From positions 124,001 through 188,000 of the forward strand of contig JAVJPW010000007.1 of NCBI GenBank assembly GCA_040217575.1: a stretch of DNA of 64,000 nt, in the 5' to 3' direction. Positions 34,449-43,693 of this stretch are shown here, in pieces. Position numbers and translations under genes: made by a program. Source of the DNA: Pacificispira sp040217575 (GTDB lineage Bacteria > Pseudomonadota > Alphaproteobacteria > UBA8366 > Aestuariispiraceae). The notes below the pieces were generated by a model, which worked only from the letters and a program-made list of their open reading frames with translations, ran no database searches and was not told the DNA's origin. How positions within the stretch are numbered: the stretch's first letter is position 1; each line of letters begins with the position of its first letter.

Positions 34449-35651
34449 ATGTCTGAAGCCACGCAATCCGCAGTGATGAATACCTATGCCCGGTCCGAAA
34501 TTGCCCTGGACCGCGGTGAAGGCGTCTATCTGTGGGATACGGCCGGCCGACGATACCTGGACTTCTATGCCGGCATTGCCGTCAACTCGCTGGGCCATGC
34601 GCACCCTGCCATGGTCGCGGCGATCAATGCCCAGGCCGGAAAGCTTATCCACACGACGAACCTCTATACCATCCCGCAGGGGGAGGCGCTGGCACGCAAG
34701 CTGACGGCGGATTCCTTCGCGGACCGGGTGTTTTTCTGCAACTCCGGCGTCGAGGCGCTGGAGGGTATGATCAAGCTGGCGCGGCGCTATCACGCCGTCG
34801 GCGAACATCCGGAACGGTACCGCGTCATCACGGTCGAAGGTGCGTTCCATGGCCGTTCGCTTGCCACCATCGCGGCGGCAAACAACAAGAAATACCTGGA
34901 CGGCTTCGGCCCCCCGGTCGAAGGGTTCGACAATGTTCCGTTCGGCAACATGAACGCACTGCGCGACGCGATCACGCCGGAAACCGCGGCAATCCTGCTG
35001 GAACCCGTTCAGGGTGAAGGCGGCATCCGCCCGGCCGCGCTGCAGTATCTGCGCGACCTGCGTGCCGCGGCGGACGAATTCGGCATTCTGCTGATCCTGG
35101 ACGAGGTACAAAGCGGCAATGGCCGGACCGGGCGTATGTGGGCTCACGAATGGGCCGGAATCACGCCGGACGCCGTCGCAACGGCAAAAGGCATCGGCGG
35201 GGGATTCCCGCTGGGCGCGATCCTGGCAACGGAAGAGGCCGCGCGCGGCCTGACACCCGGCACGCATGGCACAACATTCGGCGGCAACCCGCTGGCCATG
35301 GCGGTCGGCAATGCCGTGGTCGATACGATCCTGGCGCCGGGGTTCCTGGACCATGTGCGCGACGTCGGCGACTATCTGTGGCAGCGCATGGGCGACGTCG
35401 TCGCCAAGCACCCGAAGGTCTTTGCCGCCGTGCGAGGCGCAGGCCTGATGCAGGGTCTGGTCTGCCAGCCGGAATTCACGAACCTGTCCGTCATCGATGC
35501 GTTGCGCGAAAACGGTCTTATGACCGTCGGTGCGGGGGAGAATGTAATCCGCCTGTTGCCACCGCTGATCATCGAAAAAGCACATGTGGACGAAGCAGCC
35601 GACATCATCGCCCGGACTGCCGCAGAAGTGGAGGCGAAAGATGGCGCCTAA
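34449..35651 (+). CDS. argD: acetylornithine aminotransferase
   Basis: A 400-residue fold-type I PLP enzyme of arginine synthesis (also usable for succinyl-diaminopimelate). RYLDFYAGIAVNSLGHAHP, FFCNSGVEALEGMIKLARRY, EPVQGEGGIRPA, LILDEVQSGNGRTG and the PLP lysine in TAKGIGGGFPLGA are all present, followed by GTHGTTFGGNPLA. The ATG at 34449 touches AAGGAG with almost no spacing; ATG 34476 fits family alignments too. Its last 11 bases overlap argF. Confidence 0.96.
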   Translation: MSEATQSAVMNTYARSEIALDRGEGVYLWDTAGRRYLDFYAGIAVNSLGHAHPAMVAAINAQAGKLIHTTNLYTIPQGEALARKLTADSFADRVFFCNSGVEALEGMIKLARRYHAVGEHPERYRVITVEGAFHGRSLATIAAANNKKYLDGFGPPVEGFDNVPFGNMNALRDAITPETAAILLEPVQGEGGIRPAALQYLRDLRAAADEFGILLILDEVQSGNGRTGRMWAHEWAGITPDAVATAKGIGGGFPLGAILATEEAARGLTPGTHGTTFGGNPLAMAVGNAVVDTILAPGFLDHVRDVGDYLWQRMGDVVAKHPKVFAAVRGAGLMQGLVCQPEFTNLSVIDALRENGLMTVGAGENVIRLLPPLIIEKAHVDEAADIIARTAAEVEAKDGA

Positions 35652-36555
35652 CCATTTCCTGGACCTGGATAAGTTTGATGAGGCCGCACTGCGGTCCATG
35701 CTGGATGCCGGCAATTCCTATCGCAACGCACCTTCCGACAGCCCAAAGCCGCTGGAAGGAAAGGCGCTGGCGCTGATTTTTGAAAAGCCGTCGACCCGGA
35801 CACGCATCAGTTTCGATGTCGGTATGAAACAGCTGGGGGGCCATGTCGTCGTCATGACGCCGGCGGAAACCCAGCTTGGCCGGGGTGAAACGATTGCCGA
35901 CACGGCGCGCGTCCTGTCGCGTTATGTGGATGCAATCATGATCCGCACCACGACCGAAGAGAAACTTCTGGAACTGGCGGAACATGCCAGCGTTCCGGTC
36001 ATCAACGGTCTGACGGACCGCACCCATCCGTGTCAGTTGATGGCGGATGTGATGACCTATGAGCAGCATCGCGGTCCGATTACCGGCAAGACGGTCGCCT
36101 GGACCGGCGACGGCAACAACATGGCCACCAGCTGGATCCATGCGGCTGTGCGCTTCCGGTTCAAACTGCGTATTGCCTGTCCCGAAGACCTGCAGCCACC
36201 GCGCGATGTCGTCGACTGGGCCATCGCACAGGGCTGCGAGCTTGAAGTGCTGCACAATGCCGATCATGCGGTCGACGGTGCCGATTGTATAGTCACGGAC
36301 GTCTGGGTCTCCATGGGGGACAAAGACGCCCCGGTACGCCATAACCTGTTGCAACCGTTCCAGGTCGATGAGCGTCTGATGGCAAAGGCAAAGGACGACG
36401 CGATCTTCATGCACTGCCTGCCTGCCCACCGTGGGGAGGAAGTGACGGCCGGTGTCATTGATGGACCGCAATCCGTCGTCTGGGACGAGGCGGAAAACCG
36501 AATGCACGCACAGAAGGGCATCCTTCTATGGTGCCTGGACCAGATCGGAAAATAG
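35641..36555 (+). CDS. argF: ornithine carbamoyltransferase
   Basis: A 304-residue enzyme making citrulline from ornithine and carbamoyl phosphate. The carbamoyl-phosphate motif STRTR, then TQLGRGETIADTARVLS, HPCQ (DRTHPCQ), WTGDGNNMATSWI, the ornithine-binding VTDVWVSMGD, and HCLPAHRGEE complete the set. The ATG at 35641 overlaps the argD stop region. argD-argF order is a common alphaproteobacterial arginine pair, followed here by hslO. Confidence 0.97.
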   Translation: MAPNHFLDLDKFDEAALRSMLDAGNSYRNAPSDSPKPLEGKALALIFEKPSTRTRISFDVGMKQLGGHVVVMTPAETQLGRGETIADTARVLSRYVDAIMIRTTTEEKLLELAEHASVPVINGLTDRTHPCQLMADVMTYEQHRGPITGKTVAWTGDGNNMATSWIHAAVRFRFKLRIACPEDLQPPRDVVDWAIAQGCELEVLHNADHAVDGADCIVTDVWVSMGDKDAPVRHNLLQPFQVDERLMAKAKDDAIFMHCLPAHRGEEVTAGVIDGPQSVVWDEAENRMHAQKGILLWCLDQIGK

Positions 36556-36569
36556 GGGAACCGGCGGGC

Positions 36570-37538
36570 ATGTCCGACGAAATCCGCATAGACGCCCCGG
36601 CGCAGACCGCGCCGGGCGACCGGGATACCGACGACTGTGTGCAGCCCTATATGATCGACGCAACGGGACTGCATGGACGGATGGTCAAACTAGGGCCGTC
36701 CGTCCAGCAGATTTTGGGCCGCCACGGCTATCCGGATGCGGTCAACCAGCTTCTGGCCGAAGCACTTGCCCTTGCGGCCGGGCTGTCGGCCGCATTGAAA
36801 TTCGATGGCGTGTTTACCCTGCAGACAAAAGGCGACGGCCCGGTACCCATGCTGGTCGCCGACGTCACCAGCGACGGAAAGATGCGCGGCTTCGCCCAGA
36901 TCAAGGGGGATGTCCCCCCGCTTCATGAGGCCATTCTGGCACCGATCCCGAAACTTCTGGGCGAAGGCTACATGGCGTTCACGGTCGATCAGGGCGCGGA
37001 CATGGAACGATATCAGGGTATCGTCGCGCTGGAAGGCGCAACCCTGGAGGATTGCGTTCAGCGCTATTTCGAACAGTCCGAACAGTTCGCATCGCGGGTC
37101 AATCTTGCCGCCGGGAAACGCCCCGACGGGACCATGGGGGCGGCCGCCCTTCTGGTACAGCGCCTGCCGGATGAAGGGGGCGACCACACCCAGGTCGGCA
37201 TGGCCGACAGCGACGCATGGCGGCGTGCGGTCACGCTGATGGGGTCGGCAAAGGACGAGGAAATGCTGGATCCCAACCTGCCGCCGAACGACCTGTTGTT
37301 CCGTCTTTTTCACGAAGACGGCGTGCGTGTCTTCCCCAGCAGGCCCATTACCGACGAATGCCGCTGTTCGCGTGAACGGATTGAAACCGTGCTGCAGGCA
37401 ATGGACAACGCCGAACTCCAGGACCTGAAACTGGAAGACGGCACGCTGGAAGTCGTTTGTGAATTCTGTTCGCGCAAGGAAGTCTTCACCGACGATCAGA
37501 TCAAACCGTCGCCGGACCGCCCTTCCGGGGATTCCTGA
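36570..37538 (+). CDS. hslO: Hsp33 redox-regulated chaperone
   Basis: A 322-residue holdase switched on by oxidation or unfolding. The core (about 25-235) includes HGRMVKLGPSVQQIL and TLQTKGDGPVPMLVADVTS. The C-terminal redox switch has CRCSRER and VCEFCSRKE, the four cysteines that bind zinc when reduced. The start ATG 36570 follows argF by 14 bases, and a longer upstream open frame lies inside argF. The 3' end overlaps the convergent MFS gene by 38 bases. An oxidant-sensing chaperone near a NADPH oxidase is suggestive, not proof. Confidence 0.95.
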   Translation: MSDEIRIDAPAQTAPGDRDTDDCVQPYMIDATGLHGRMVKLGPSVQQILGRHGYPDAVNQLLAEALALAAGLSAALKFDGVFTLQTKGDGPVPMLVADVTSDGKMRGFAQIKGDVPPLHEAILAPIPKLLGEGYMAFTVDQGADMERYQGIVALEGATLEDCVQRYFEQSEQFASRVNLAAGKRPDGTMGAAALLVQRLPDEGGDHTQVGMADSDAWRRAVTLMGSAKDEEMLDPNLPPNDLLFRLFHEDGVRVFPSRPITDECRCSRERIETVLQAMDNAELQDLKLEDGTLEVVCEFCSRKEVFTDDQIKPSPDRPSGDS

Positions 37539-38769
37539 CGAACGCCAGCAGTAGCAGACCCGCGATCAGGAAGGGGAAGATCGTCGCCATCCCCCAATGT
37601 TGGGACCCGGTCGCATCGACCGCTGTTGCAAGCAGGGCGGGCCCGACGAAGGCCGTCGCCTTACCGCTGAAGGCATAGAGCCCGAAGAATTCGGCACGCA
37701 GTTCGGCAGGGGCGATCCGAGCCATCATCGACCGGCTGGCCGATTGGGCCGGTCCCAGAAACAACCCGATTCCCAGTCCCAACAGCCAAAAAACCCTAAT
37801 GTCGTCCGTAAGCAGCATCGCGCCACCGAACAATGCGATGCCCGCAACCGACACGGCAATCACCGGCTTCGGCCCCCAGCGGTCATCCAAAAAGGAAAAG
37901 GCAAAGGCACCGATGCCCGACGACACGTTCAGGGAGATGCCAAACAAAAGCACCTGTTCGCTGTCCATCCCGAAGGCAGCGGCGGCAAATATCCCGCCGA
38001 AGGCGAACAGAGTGTTCAGCCCGTCGATATAAAGCATCCGCGCGACCAGGAATTTCAGAACCTCGCGATACTGTCCCAAATGGCGAAGCGTCCGCCACAG
38101 CGTGGCAAGCCCGTCGCGCACGGCCTGTCCCATGCCGATCGGGCTGGCAGGCTGCGACGGGACGAACAGAAACAGCGGGATGGCAAAGACCACCATCCAC
38201 ACGCCAACCAAGACGGGGATGATCCGGACATGTTCGACGGCCCCCCTGTCCAGACCAAAGGGCGACGGATCGGGCTGGATGAACAAGACAAGGCTGATCG
38301 CAAGCGCCGACAAGCCGCCCAGATAGCCAAGGCCCCAGCCCCACCCGGAAACCCGCCCCACATGACTTTCATTCGTGATTTCGGGCAGCATGGCATTGTA
38401 GAAAACCATGCCCAGTTCGAAACAGACTGTGCCAATTATGACGAATACCAGCGCCAGGGTCACGCTGGACGGTTCGGGCGTAGCCCACCACAGGCCGATG
38501 GACGATGCCGCCCCGATCAGCGTCAGGATCAGAAGCCACGGCTTGCGGCGCCCGACCCGATCCGAAATTGCACCCAGGACCGGTGCCAGAACCGCAATGA
38601 TCAGGGCCGCGAGGGACGTTGCATAGCCCCACTGGGTGGTCCCCACCTCTGGCGTTTCGGCAATACCTTGCGTGAAATAGGTGGCAAAGACGAAGGTCGA
38701 AATAAGCGTCGGATAAGCCGAATTCGCCCAATCGTAAAAACACCATCCGAAGACGGCCTTACGGTTCAT
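37501..38769 (-). CDS. MFS transporter, UMF1/Atg22-like
   Basis: About 422 residues with 12 helices. The start FGWCFYDWANSAYPTLIST is the UMF1 family hallmark, and LAPVLGAISDRVGRRKPWLL is the loop-2-3 MFS motif. NESHVGRVSGWGWGLGYLGG is another family block. Atg22-like carriers export amino acids in fungi; in bacteria the substrate is unknown. ATG 38769 matches the family start. The last codons overlap hslO on the other strand. Confidence 0.9.
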   Translation of the reverse strand: MNRKAVFGWCFYDWANSAYPTLISTFVFATYFTQGIAETPEVGTTQWGYATSLAALIIAVLAPVLGAISDRVGRRKPWLLILTLIGAASSIGLWWATPEPSSVTLALVFVIIGTVCFELGMVFYNAMLPEITNESHVGRVSGWGWGLGYLGGLSALAISLVLFIQPDPSPFGLDRGAVEHVRIIPVLVGVWMVVFAIPLFLFVPSQPASPIGMGQAVRDGLATLWRTLRHLGQYREVLKFLVARMLYIDGLNTLFAFGGIFAAAAFGMDSEQVLLFGISLNVSSGIGAFAFSFLDDRWGPKPVIAVSVAGIALFGGAMLLTDDIRVFWLLGLGIGLFLGPAQSASRSMMARIAPAELRAEFFGLYAFSGKATAFVGPALLATAVDATGSQHWGMATIFPFLIAGLLLLAFVRNPRKGGPATV

Positions 38770-38842
38770 TTTTACGCCCACCCGGATTATGGTTCCCGCT
38801 GACTGCCAAACCACTAACACGCTTCAGAAGGAAATGCCCACC

Positions 38843-39163
38843 ATGATCGTAACCACCACCGACGGGGTCGAAGGACGCCGGATTACCGATTATCGCGGCG
38901 TCGTCAGCGGCGAAGCCATCATCGGCGCCAATATTTTCCGCGACCTGTTCGCAAGCGTCCGGGACATTGTGGGCGGCCGGTCCGGTTCCTATGAAAAGGT
39001 ACTGCGCGACGCAAAGGAGGCCGCGATCGAAGATATGGTCGAACAGGCCCGCAATGCCGGTGCCGACGCTGTTGTTGCCGTCGATCTGGACTATGAAGTC
39101 CTGGGCAAGGAAAACGGCATGCTGATGGTCGTCGCCAACGGCACTGCCGTCACCCTCGGCTAG
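38843..39163 (+). CDS. YbjQ-family (UPF0145) protein
   Basis: A 106-residue cytosolic protein with the family pattern: ITDYRGVVSGEAIIGANIFRD, the Gly/Arg-rich GGRSGSYEKVLRDAKEAAI, and DAVVAVDLDYEVLG. YbjQ proteins form pentamers; a metal-binding role has been proposed but is not shown by sequence. AGAAGGA precedes the ATG at 38843 by 10 bases, favouring it over 38834. It ends 10 bases from the convergent secreted protein gene. Confidence 0.9.
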   Translation: MIVTTTDGVEGRRITDYRGVVSGEAIIGANIFRDLFASVRDIVGGRSGSYEKVLRDAKEAAIEDMVEQARNAGADAVVAVDLDYEVLGKENGMLMVVANGTAVTLG

Positions 39164-39173
39164 GCAGCGGCTC

Positions 39174-40634
39174 CTACCAGGGCGGGGTGTTGGAAATCAC
39201 CGCGCGGACCTGGCCGGATTCTCCCCAATATTCATGAATCCGTAGCCAGTAGGTCTGTTCGCCATCCGGGTAGAATTCCATGATCGGATTGAGTTCCAGC
39301 GGCGGCGGACCATCGTCACTGGACTGAATGATATCGGCCGGGGCCAGCGGAACCGTCATGGTGTCATCCGCCATGATGGTAGCCTCGTAGAGTTCGGCCA
39401 CCGGGTCGATTCCAACAGATTCCGTCCAGACATAAACCGGCCCTGACAGGCCCGTGTCCGGCATGGTGAACTGCACGACCTGCGGGTCGGAACCGATGAT
39501 CACAGGGTCGATTTGCACCCGGAAACCGCCTGTTTCCTGAATTTGCCCGATAATTTCCCCGGTCAGGTCAAATGTCTGCTGCACTTCGGCATCGACCGGA
39601 ACCATGTGAAATCCGACATCGCTGAGCGTCAGTTCGACCGACCCGGGCTGTCCGGAATATTCGGACAGCACGATCCAATAGGTCGCAGCCTGGTGATGGG
39701 TGAAGACGACTTCGGAATTGAAGTTTGGCAGCGCATCATCATCGGAATAGAGATGGCGGTCATCACTGGGCACAACGACGTCACCTGCCAGTGCATCCGG
39801 GTCCCCCAGATAGATTGCAAGAACCGGGTCGACGCCAGGGTCCGCGAGCGTACGCAGGTAAAGCGTCTGTTCCGTTTCGGTTGCCGCAATGTCCAGACGG
39901 ATTGCCTGTTGTTCCCCGCCCACGGATTCGGTCCAAACGACCGGGATATCGACCGTCGGGTCAACAATGGTCGCCTCGCCCAGATCAGCGTTCCGCAGTG
40001 TCATTTCGACGTTCGTGAAATCGACGACGCCGCCACCATCGTGCGGTGCGGAAATAGGATAGTATTCCGGCATCGGGACCGGGTAGGTTGCTTCTTCGCC
40101 GTAACGCGCACAAGCCGAATAGTCCGCGCCATCGAAATAGCGACGGACCGCCCGGCAGCCGGAAAGCGTGATTTGTGCGGAATCCACGCTGGACCCCATC
40201 GTGCCCAACACGCCCTCTTCCACCAGATACCAGACGGTGTTCTGAAATGCTTCGTCCGCACCGTACTGTGCCGCAAGGTCTGGGCCGTTGCCCAATGCAT
40301 ACCCTTCCAGCACCACAATTGCGTTTGCGCGCTCTATCCGCTCCAACAGCCGGACTTCCGTCAGGTATTCCGTCGACCAGGCGACAGCATCCTGAAGGCC
40401 GAAGATCAAATCTTCCACCCCCACGTCGGATACGCCGGTCCCATAGGAATAATCGTCATAGACATGACTTCTGATATAGGAGGAAAGGACCGAATTCAGG
40501 AAATCCGCATCCTTCAGCAGGCCGTCATCCACATCCTGTGCATGGGCCGCGCCGGACCCCGCCGACGCAACCATCGCAGCCAATGCGGCCGCTCCAAGTC
40601 CGCCACGGACCTTCGTCCAAAGCTTCCGTTTCAT
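39174..40634 (-). CDS. secreted protein with repeated beta-rich domains, unknown function
   Basis: A 486-residue protein with a clear Sec signal (MKRKLWTKVRGG..., cleavage near AHAQ, residue 33). The N-terminal third (40-180) is helical with two cysteines, Cys160 and Cys175, that could pair. Two related beta-rich modules follow, each opening VWTESVG (233 and 402) and closing with a YW-containing strand (YWIVLSEYSGQPGSV at about 319, YWLRIHEYWGESGQV at about 462), like bacterial pre-peptidase C-terminal domains. No catalytic motif is visible. AGGAGG precedes the ATG. Role unknown, perhaps envelope or extracellular binding. Confidence 0.8.
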   Translation of the reverse strand: MKRKLWTKVRGGLGAAALAAMVASAGSGAAHAQDVDDGLLKDADFLNSVLSSYIRSHVYDDYSYGTGVSDVGVEDLIFGLQDAVAWSTEYLTEVRLLERIERANAIVVLEGYALGNGPDLAAQYGADEAFQNTVWYLVEEGVLGTMGSSVDSAQITLSGCRAVRRYFDGADYSACARYGEEATYPVPMPEYYPISAPHDGGGVVDFTNVEMTLRNADLGEATIVDPTVDIPVVWTESVGGEQQAIRLDIAATETEQTLYLRTLADPGVDPVLAIYLGDPDALAGDVVVPSDDRHLYSDDDALPNFNSEVVFTHHQAATYWIVLSEYSGQPGSVELTLSDVGFHMVPVDAEVQQTFDLTGEIIGQIQETGGFRVQIDPVIIGSDPQVVQFTMPDTGLSGPVYVWTESVGIDPVAELYEATIMADDTMTVPLAPADIIQSSDDGPPPLELNPIMEFYPDGEQTYWLRIHEYWGESGQVRAVISNTPPW

Positions 40635-40834
40635 ATGAGACCTCCTCCTCACTCGAACCCTGGTCGCGCCAATCGTCGCGCGACCCACGACATCTAGCAT
40701 AGATAACGACACTTTTCGCGTGAAATCCTGGGAGTGGAGGATTTTGGTTTTGTGGCGACAACGCGGCCAGGATGCGGGGAAAGGTATAATTTCAGGAGAT
40801 ACAATGCTCTTTCCCGTCAAACGACGGCGAAAGG

Positions 40835-41641
40835 CTATGCCTTTTTGGGTACCACCTTTGCGATCGGTTGCCGCAGGACACATACCGCACCGCCCGCGGG
40901 GTCATTATATAGCTCAAGGGCCGCCCCCAGTTTCTGCGCAATATCCTGGGAAATACGAAGCCCGCGACCAAACCCGCCCTGGTCAGGGACGCTGCGGATA
41001 ATTTCGCGCCCCATCTGAAGCTGACTCAAGATTGCACTGGGAATTCCCGGTCCGGTATCCTGAACAACGATTATCATGGCATCGCCCCGCGCGGACATTG
41101 TGGCGCGAATTTCCACCGCGCCACCCGATGGCGTGCACTTCACCGCGTTCCCGACAACGTTCAGCAGATACTGACGCATTAGAAGCGGGTCGGTCCGTAC
41201 ATTTGGAAAGTTGTCCTGGATGCTGGACCGCAAATTGATTTTTTTCTGTTCCGCAATCTTACCCAGAATATCAATCACATCGTTGATCAGGCTGCCAACC
41301 TCGACCTGGGTCAATTGCACTTCAGGTGTTTCTTCGACGGCATTCGCCAGCACCCGTTCGCAGACCTGAAGCGCCTGACGAACCCCCTTGTTGATCGTCT
41401 CTGCATAATCGCGAAGTTTTTCCGGCGGGATTTCCGAGGCATCCAAATCAGACAGAAGTTGCGAATAGCCATAGACCGCGTTCAGCGGATTGCGCAATTC
41501 ATGGGCGAAATCGCCCAGGGCATGAAAAATCGCATCCTTGGTCGTCTTGGGCGACACAGGACGGTTCCCGGTCGCCAGACCGGGATTTCCCATGATATCG
41601 CTTGGTTTGCTGACGTTGTCGCTCAAAGTGCCGATCCCCAC
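40835..41641 (-). CDS. soluble sensor-less histidine kinase
   Basis: A 268-residue cytosolic kinase. H-box FAHELRNPLNAVYGY (His47) lies near the N-terminus, then the ATPase domain: N-box VVGNAVKCTPSGG (Asn165), G1 DTGPGIP (195-201) and G2 GFGRGL (223-228). No transmembrane, PAS or receiver domain is seen, so it must be fed by a partner or by self-association. The GTG start at 41641 is uncertain: TTG or ATG codons further in would still include the H-box. No response regulator is adjacent. Confidence 0.82.
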   Translation of the reverse strand: MGIGTLSDNVSKPSDIMGNPGLATGNRPVSPKTTKDAIFHALGDFAHELRNPLNAVYGYSQLLSDLDASEIPPEKLRDYAETINKGVRQALQVCERVLANAVEETPEVQLTQVEVGSLINDVIDILGKIAEQKKINLRSSIQDNFPNVRTDPLLMRQYLLNVVGNAVKCTPSGGAVEIRATMSARGDAMIIVVQDTGPGIPSAILSQLQMGREIIRSVPDQGGFGRGLRISQDIAQKLGAALELYNDPAGGAVCVLRQPIAKVVPKKA

Positions 41642-41690
41642 CGGTCCATAGTTACGCGCAATAGTCTATGTTTAATAAATGAACTAAACC

Positions 41691-41702
41691 TTAACGGATT
41701 AA
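41691..41702. promoter_or_regulatory. TTAA-N4-TTAA motif upstream of the kinase gene
   Basis: TTAACGGATTAA lies 50-61 bases upstream of the annotated kinase start. Eleven of its bases (TTAATCCGTTA on the other strand) recur exactly at 59867-59877, 51-61 bases upstream of the LOV-like gene. TTAA half-sites are reminiscent of CtrA boxes, but CtrA uses a 7-base spacer. A shared regulator is possible. Confidence 0.35.
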
Positions 41703-41729
41703 ATTTAGCCGGATAGTCTTAAACGAAAA

Positions 41730-41752
41730 CGGCCCGCCGGGTCGACGGGCCG
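41730..41752 (-). terminator. terminator of atpHAGDC
   Basis: CGGCCCG and CGGGCCG form a 7-bp stem with a 9-base loop; on the minus strand GTTTTCGTTT follows. It sits about 30 bases past atpC and before the leftward kinase gene. Confidence 0.8.
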
Positions 41753-41780
41753 CTTGCACTTCCGATTTGGAAGGAACGTC

Positions 41781-42197
41781 CTACTTGTAAGCCGGGTTCT
41801 GTGCGGCGTGCAGCTTTGCTTCGGCAGCGGCAAGCGCGGCTTCGGCAACCGCCTTTTCAGCTTCGTCTTTGGCGTGGGACACATCCTCGCCCAAATCCTT
41901 GACCTTCGCCTGCGCATCGGCGGTGTCGATCTCTTCGATCGGCGTCGCGGTATCGGCCAGGACCGTGCAGCGTTCCTGCGTCACTTCGACGAAACCGCCG
42001 GCCACGAACAGACGCTGACTGATCGACGCCCCTTCATAGATGCAGATCGTGCCCGGACGAATGGTCGCGATGACCGGCGAATGGCCGGGCAGCACACCCA
42101 TGTCCCCCTCTTCCGCGGGAAGAACGACCATGTCGACTTCCCCTGAGAAAAGAAGCTTCTCGGGCGAGACCAGTTCGAAGGCAACCTTGTCGGACAT
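41781..42197 (-). CDS. atpC: ATP synthase F1 epsilon subunit
   Basis: A 138-residue rotor subunit linking F1 to the c-ring. The N-terminal beta-sandwich is FELVSPEKLLFSGEVDMVVLP, with GDMGVLPGHSPVI; the C-terminal helical part is Ala/Lys-rich, as in alphaproteobacterial epsilon subunits. It is the last gene of the F1 operon, 37 bases after atpD, and followed by a terminator. Confidence 0.96.
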   Translation of the reverse strand: MSDKVAFELVSPEKLLFSGEVDMVVLPAEEGDMGVLPGHSPVIATIRPGTICIYEGASISQRLFVAGGFVEVTQERCTVLADTATPIEEIDTADAQAKVKDLGEDVSHAKDEAEKAVAEAALAAAEAKLHAAQNPAYK

Positions 42198-42234
42198 GTC
42201 CTAACTCCTGAATGAACGGATCGAGACGGCGGTC

Positions 42235-43653
42235 TTAGGCGGCCTCTGCGGCCATCTTCTTCGCCTTTTCGATCGCTTCATCGATGCTTCCGACCATGTA
42301 GAACGCCGCTTCCGGCAGATCGTCGTGCTGACCATCCACGATCTGTTCGAAACCTTTGATCGTGTCTTCCAGTTCGACGAACTTACCCGGCGAGCCGGTG
42401 AAGACTTCGGCAACGTGGAACGGCTGCGACAGGAAGCGCTGGATCTTGCGCGCGCGGGCAACGACCAGTTTGTCTTCTTCCGACAGTTCGTCCATGCCCA
42501 GGATCGCAATAATTTCCTGCAGGCCCTTGTACTGCTGCAGCGTTTCCTGAACGCGGCGGGCAACCTTGTAGTGCTGTTCGCCAACCGTGGACGCGTCCAG
42601 AATGCGCGACGTGGAGTCGAGCGGGTCCACAGCCGGGTAAATGCCAAGTTCCGCAATCTGACGCGACAGGACGGTCGTCGCATCCAGGTGGGCAAAGGTC
42701 GTGGCCGGCGCCGGGTCGGTCAAGTCATCCGCAGGCACGTAAACGGCCTGGACCGATGTGATCGAACCCTTCTTGGTCGAAGTGATGCGTTCCTGCATCG
42801 CGCCCATGTCGGTACCCAGCGTCGGCTGGTAGCCCACCGCGGACGGGATACGACCCAGAAGCGCGGACACTTCCGAACCTGCCTGGGTGAAACGGAAAAT
42901 GTTGTCGACGAAGAACAGCACATCCTGGCCTTCCTCATCGCGGAAATATTCCGCCTGGGTCAGACCGGTCAGCGCCACGCGGGAACGCGCGCCGGGCGGT
43001 TCGTTCATCTGGCCGTAGACCAGCGCCACTTTCGAATCGCCTTCCAGGTTGATAACCCCGGATTCGATCATTTCGTGATAAAGGTCGTTCCCTTCGCGGG
43101 TACGTTCGCCGACACCGGCGAAAACGGAATAACCGCCGTGGCCTTTCGCGATGTTGTTGATCAGCTCCATGATCAGCACGGTCTTGCCAACCCCGGCACC
43201 GCCGAACAGGCCGATCTTACCGCCCTTCGGATACGGCGTCAGAAGGTCGACGACCTTAATCCCCGTGACAAGAACTTCCGTTTCCGTCGCCTGGTCGACA
43301 TAGTCGGGCGCCGGACGGTGCAGCGGATAGGTCATCTTGTTGCCGATCGGGCCGCGTTCGTCCACCGGTTCGCCGATGACGTTCATGATGCGGCCCAGCG
43401 TTTCCGGACCGACCGGAACGGCGATGGCATCGCCCGTGTCGACGACATCCTGGCCACGAACCAGACCTTCGGACGTGTCCATAGCGATGGTGCGAACCGT
43501 GTTCTCACCCAGGTGCTGCGCCACTTCCAGAACCAGGGTGCGATCCCCGATCTTGGTGGTCAGCGCGTTCAGGATCGGCGGAAGGTCGCCATCGAAAGCG
43601 ACGTCGACGACGGCGCCCAGAACCTGCGTGATCTTGCCGGTGGTGTTGCTCAT
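42235..43653 (-). CDS. atpD: ATP synthase F1 beta subunit
   Basis: A 472-residue catalytic subunit. Walker A GGAGVGKTVLIMELI, the catalytic-Glu region AGVGERTREGNDLY, and the signature PALDPLDSTSR-type block (here PAVDPLDSTSRIL) are all intact, with VYVPADDLTDPAPATTFAHL. AGGAG lies before the ATG. Catalysis occurs at the beta-alpha interface in the cytoplasm. Confidence 0.98.
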   Translation of the reverse strand: MSNTTGKITQVLGAVVDVAFDGDLPPILNALTTKIGDRTLVLEVAQHLGENTVRTIAMDTSEGLVRGQDVVDTGDAIAVPVGPETLGRIMNVIGEPVDERGPIGNKMTYPLHRPAPDYVDQATETEVLVTGIKVVDLLTPYPKGGKIGLFGGAGVGKTVLIMELINNIAKGHGGYSVFAGVGERTREGNDLYHEMIESGVINLEGDSKVALVYGQMNEPPGARSRVALTGLTQAEYFRDEEGQDVLFFVDNIFRFTQAGSEVSALLGRIPSAVGYQPTLGTDMGAMQERITSTKKGSITSVQAVYVPADDLTDPAPATTFAHLDATTVLSRQIAELGIYPAVDPLDSTSRILDASTVGEQHYKVARRVQETLQQYKGLQEIIAILGMDELSEEDKLVVARARKIQRFLSQPFHVAEVFTGSPGKFVELEDTIKGFEQIVDGQHDDLPEAAFYMVGSIDEAIEKAKKMAAEAA

Positions 43654-43693
43654 GACGGTTGCTCCTGTCCTTCGGACTTAAAAATTCAGTCGG

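Noticed and set aside
40804..41001. Rightward 65-codon ORF antisense to the histidine kinase, with TATAAT (40785) and AGGAG before its ATG
   Set aside because: No -35 box at a proper distance, protein is Pro/Arg-rich with no recognisable fold, and it lies wholly over conserved kinase sequence. Worth a glance in RNA-seq only.
41665..41705. Possible CtrA binding site (TTAA-N7-TTAA) upstream of the kinase gene
   Set aside because: The best N7 version has a mismatched half-site (TTCA), and the clear TTAA pair has a 4-base spacer, so I report it as an unassigned motif instead.
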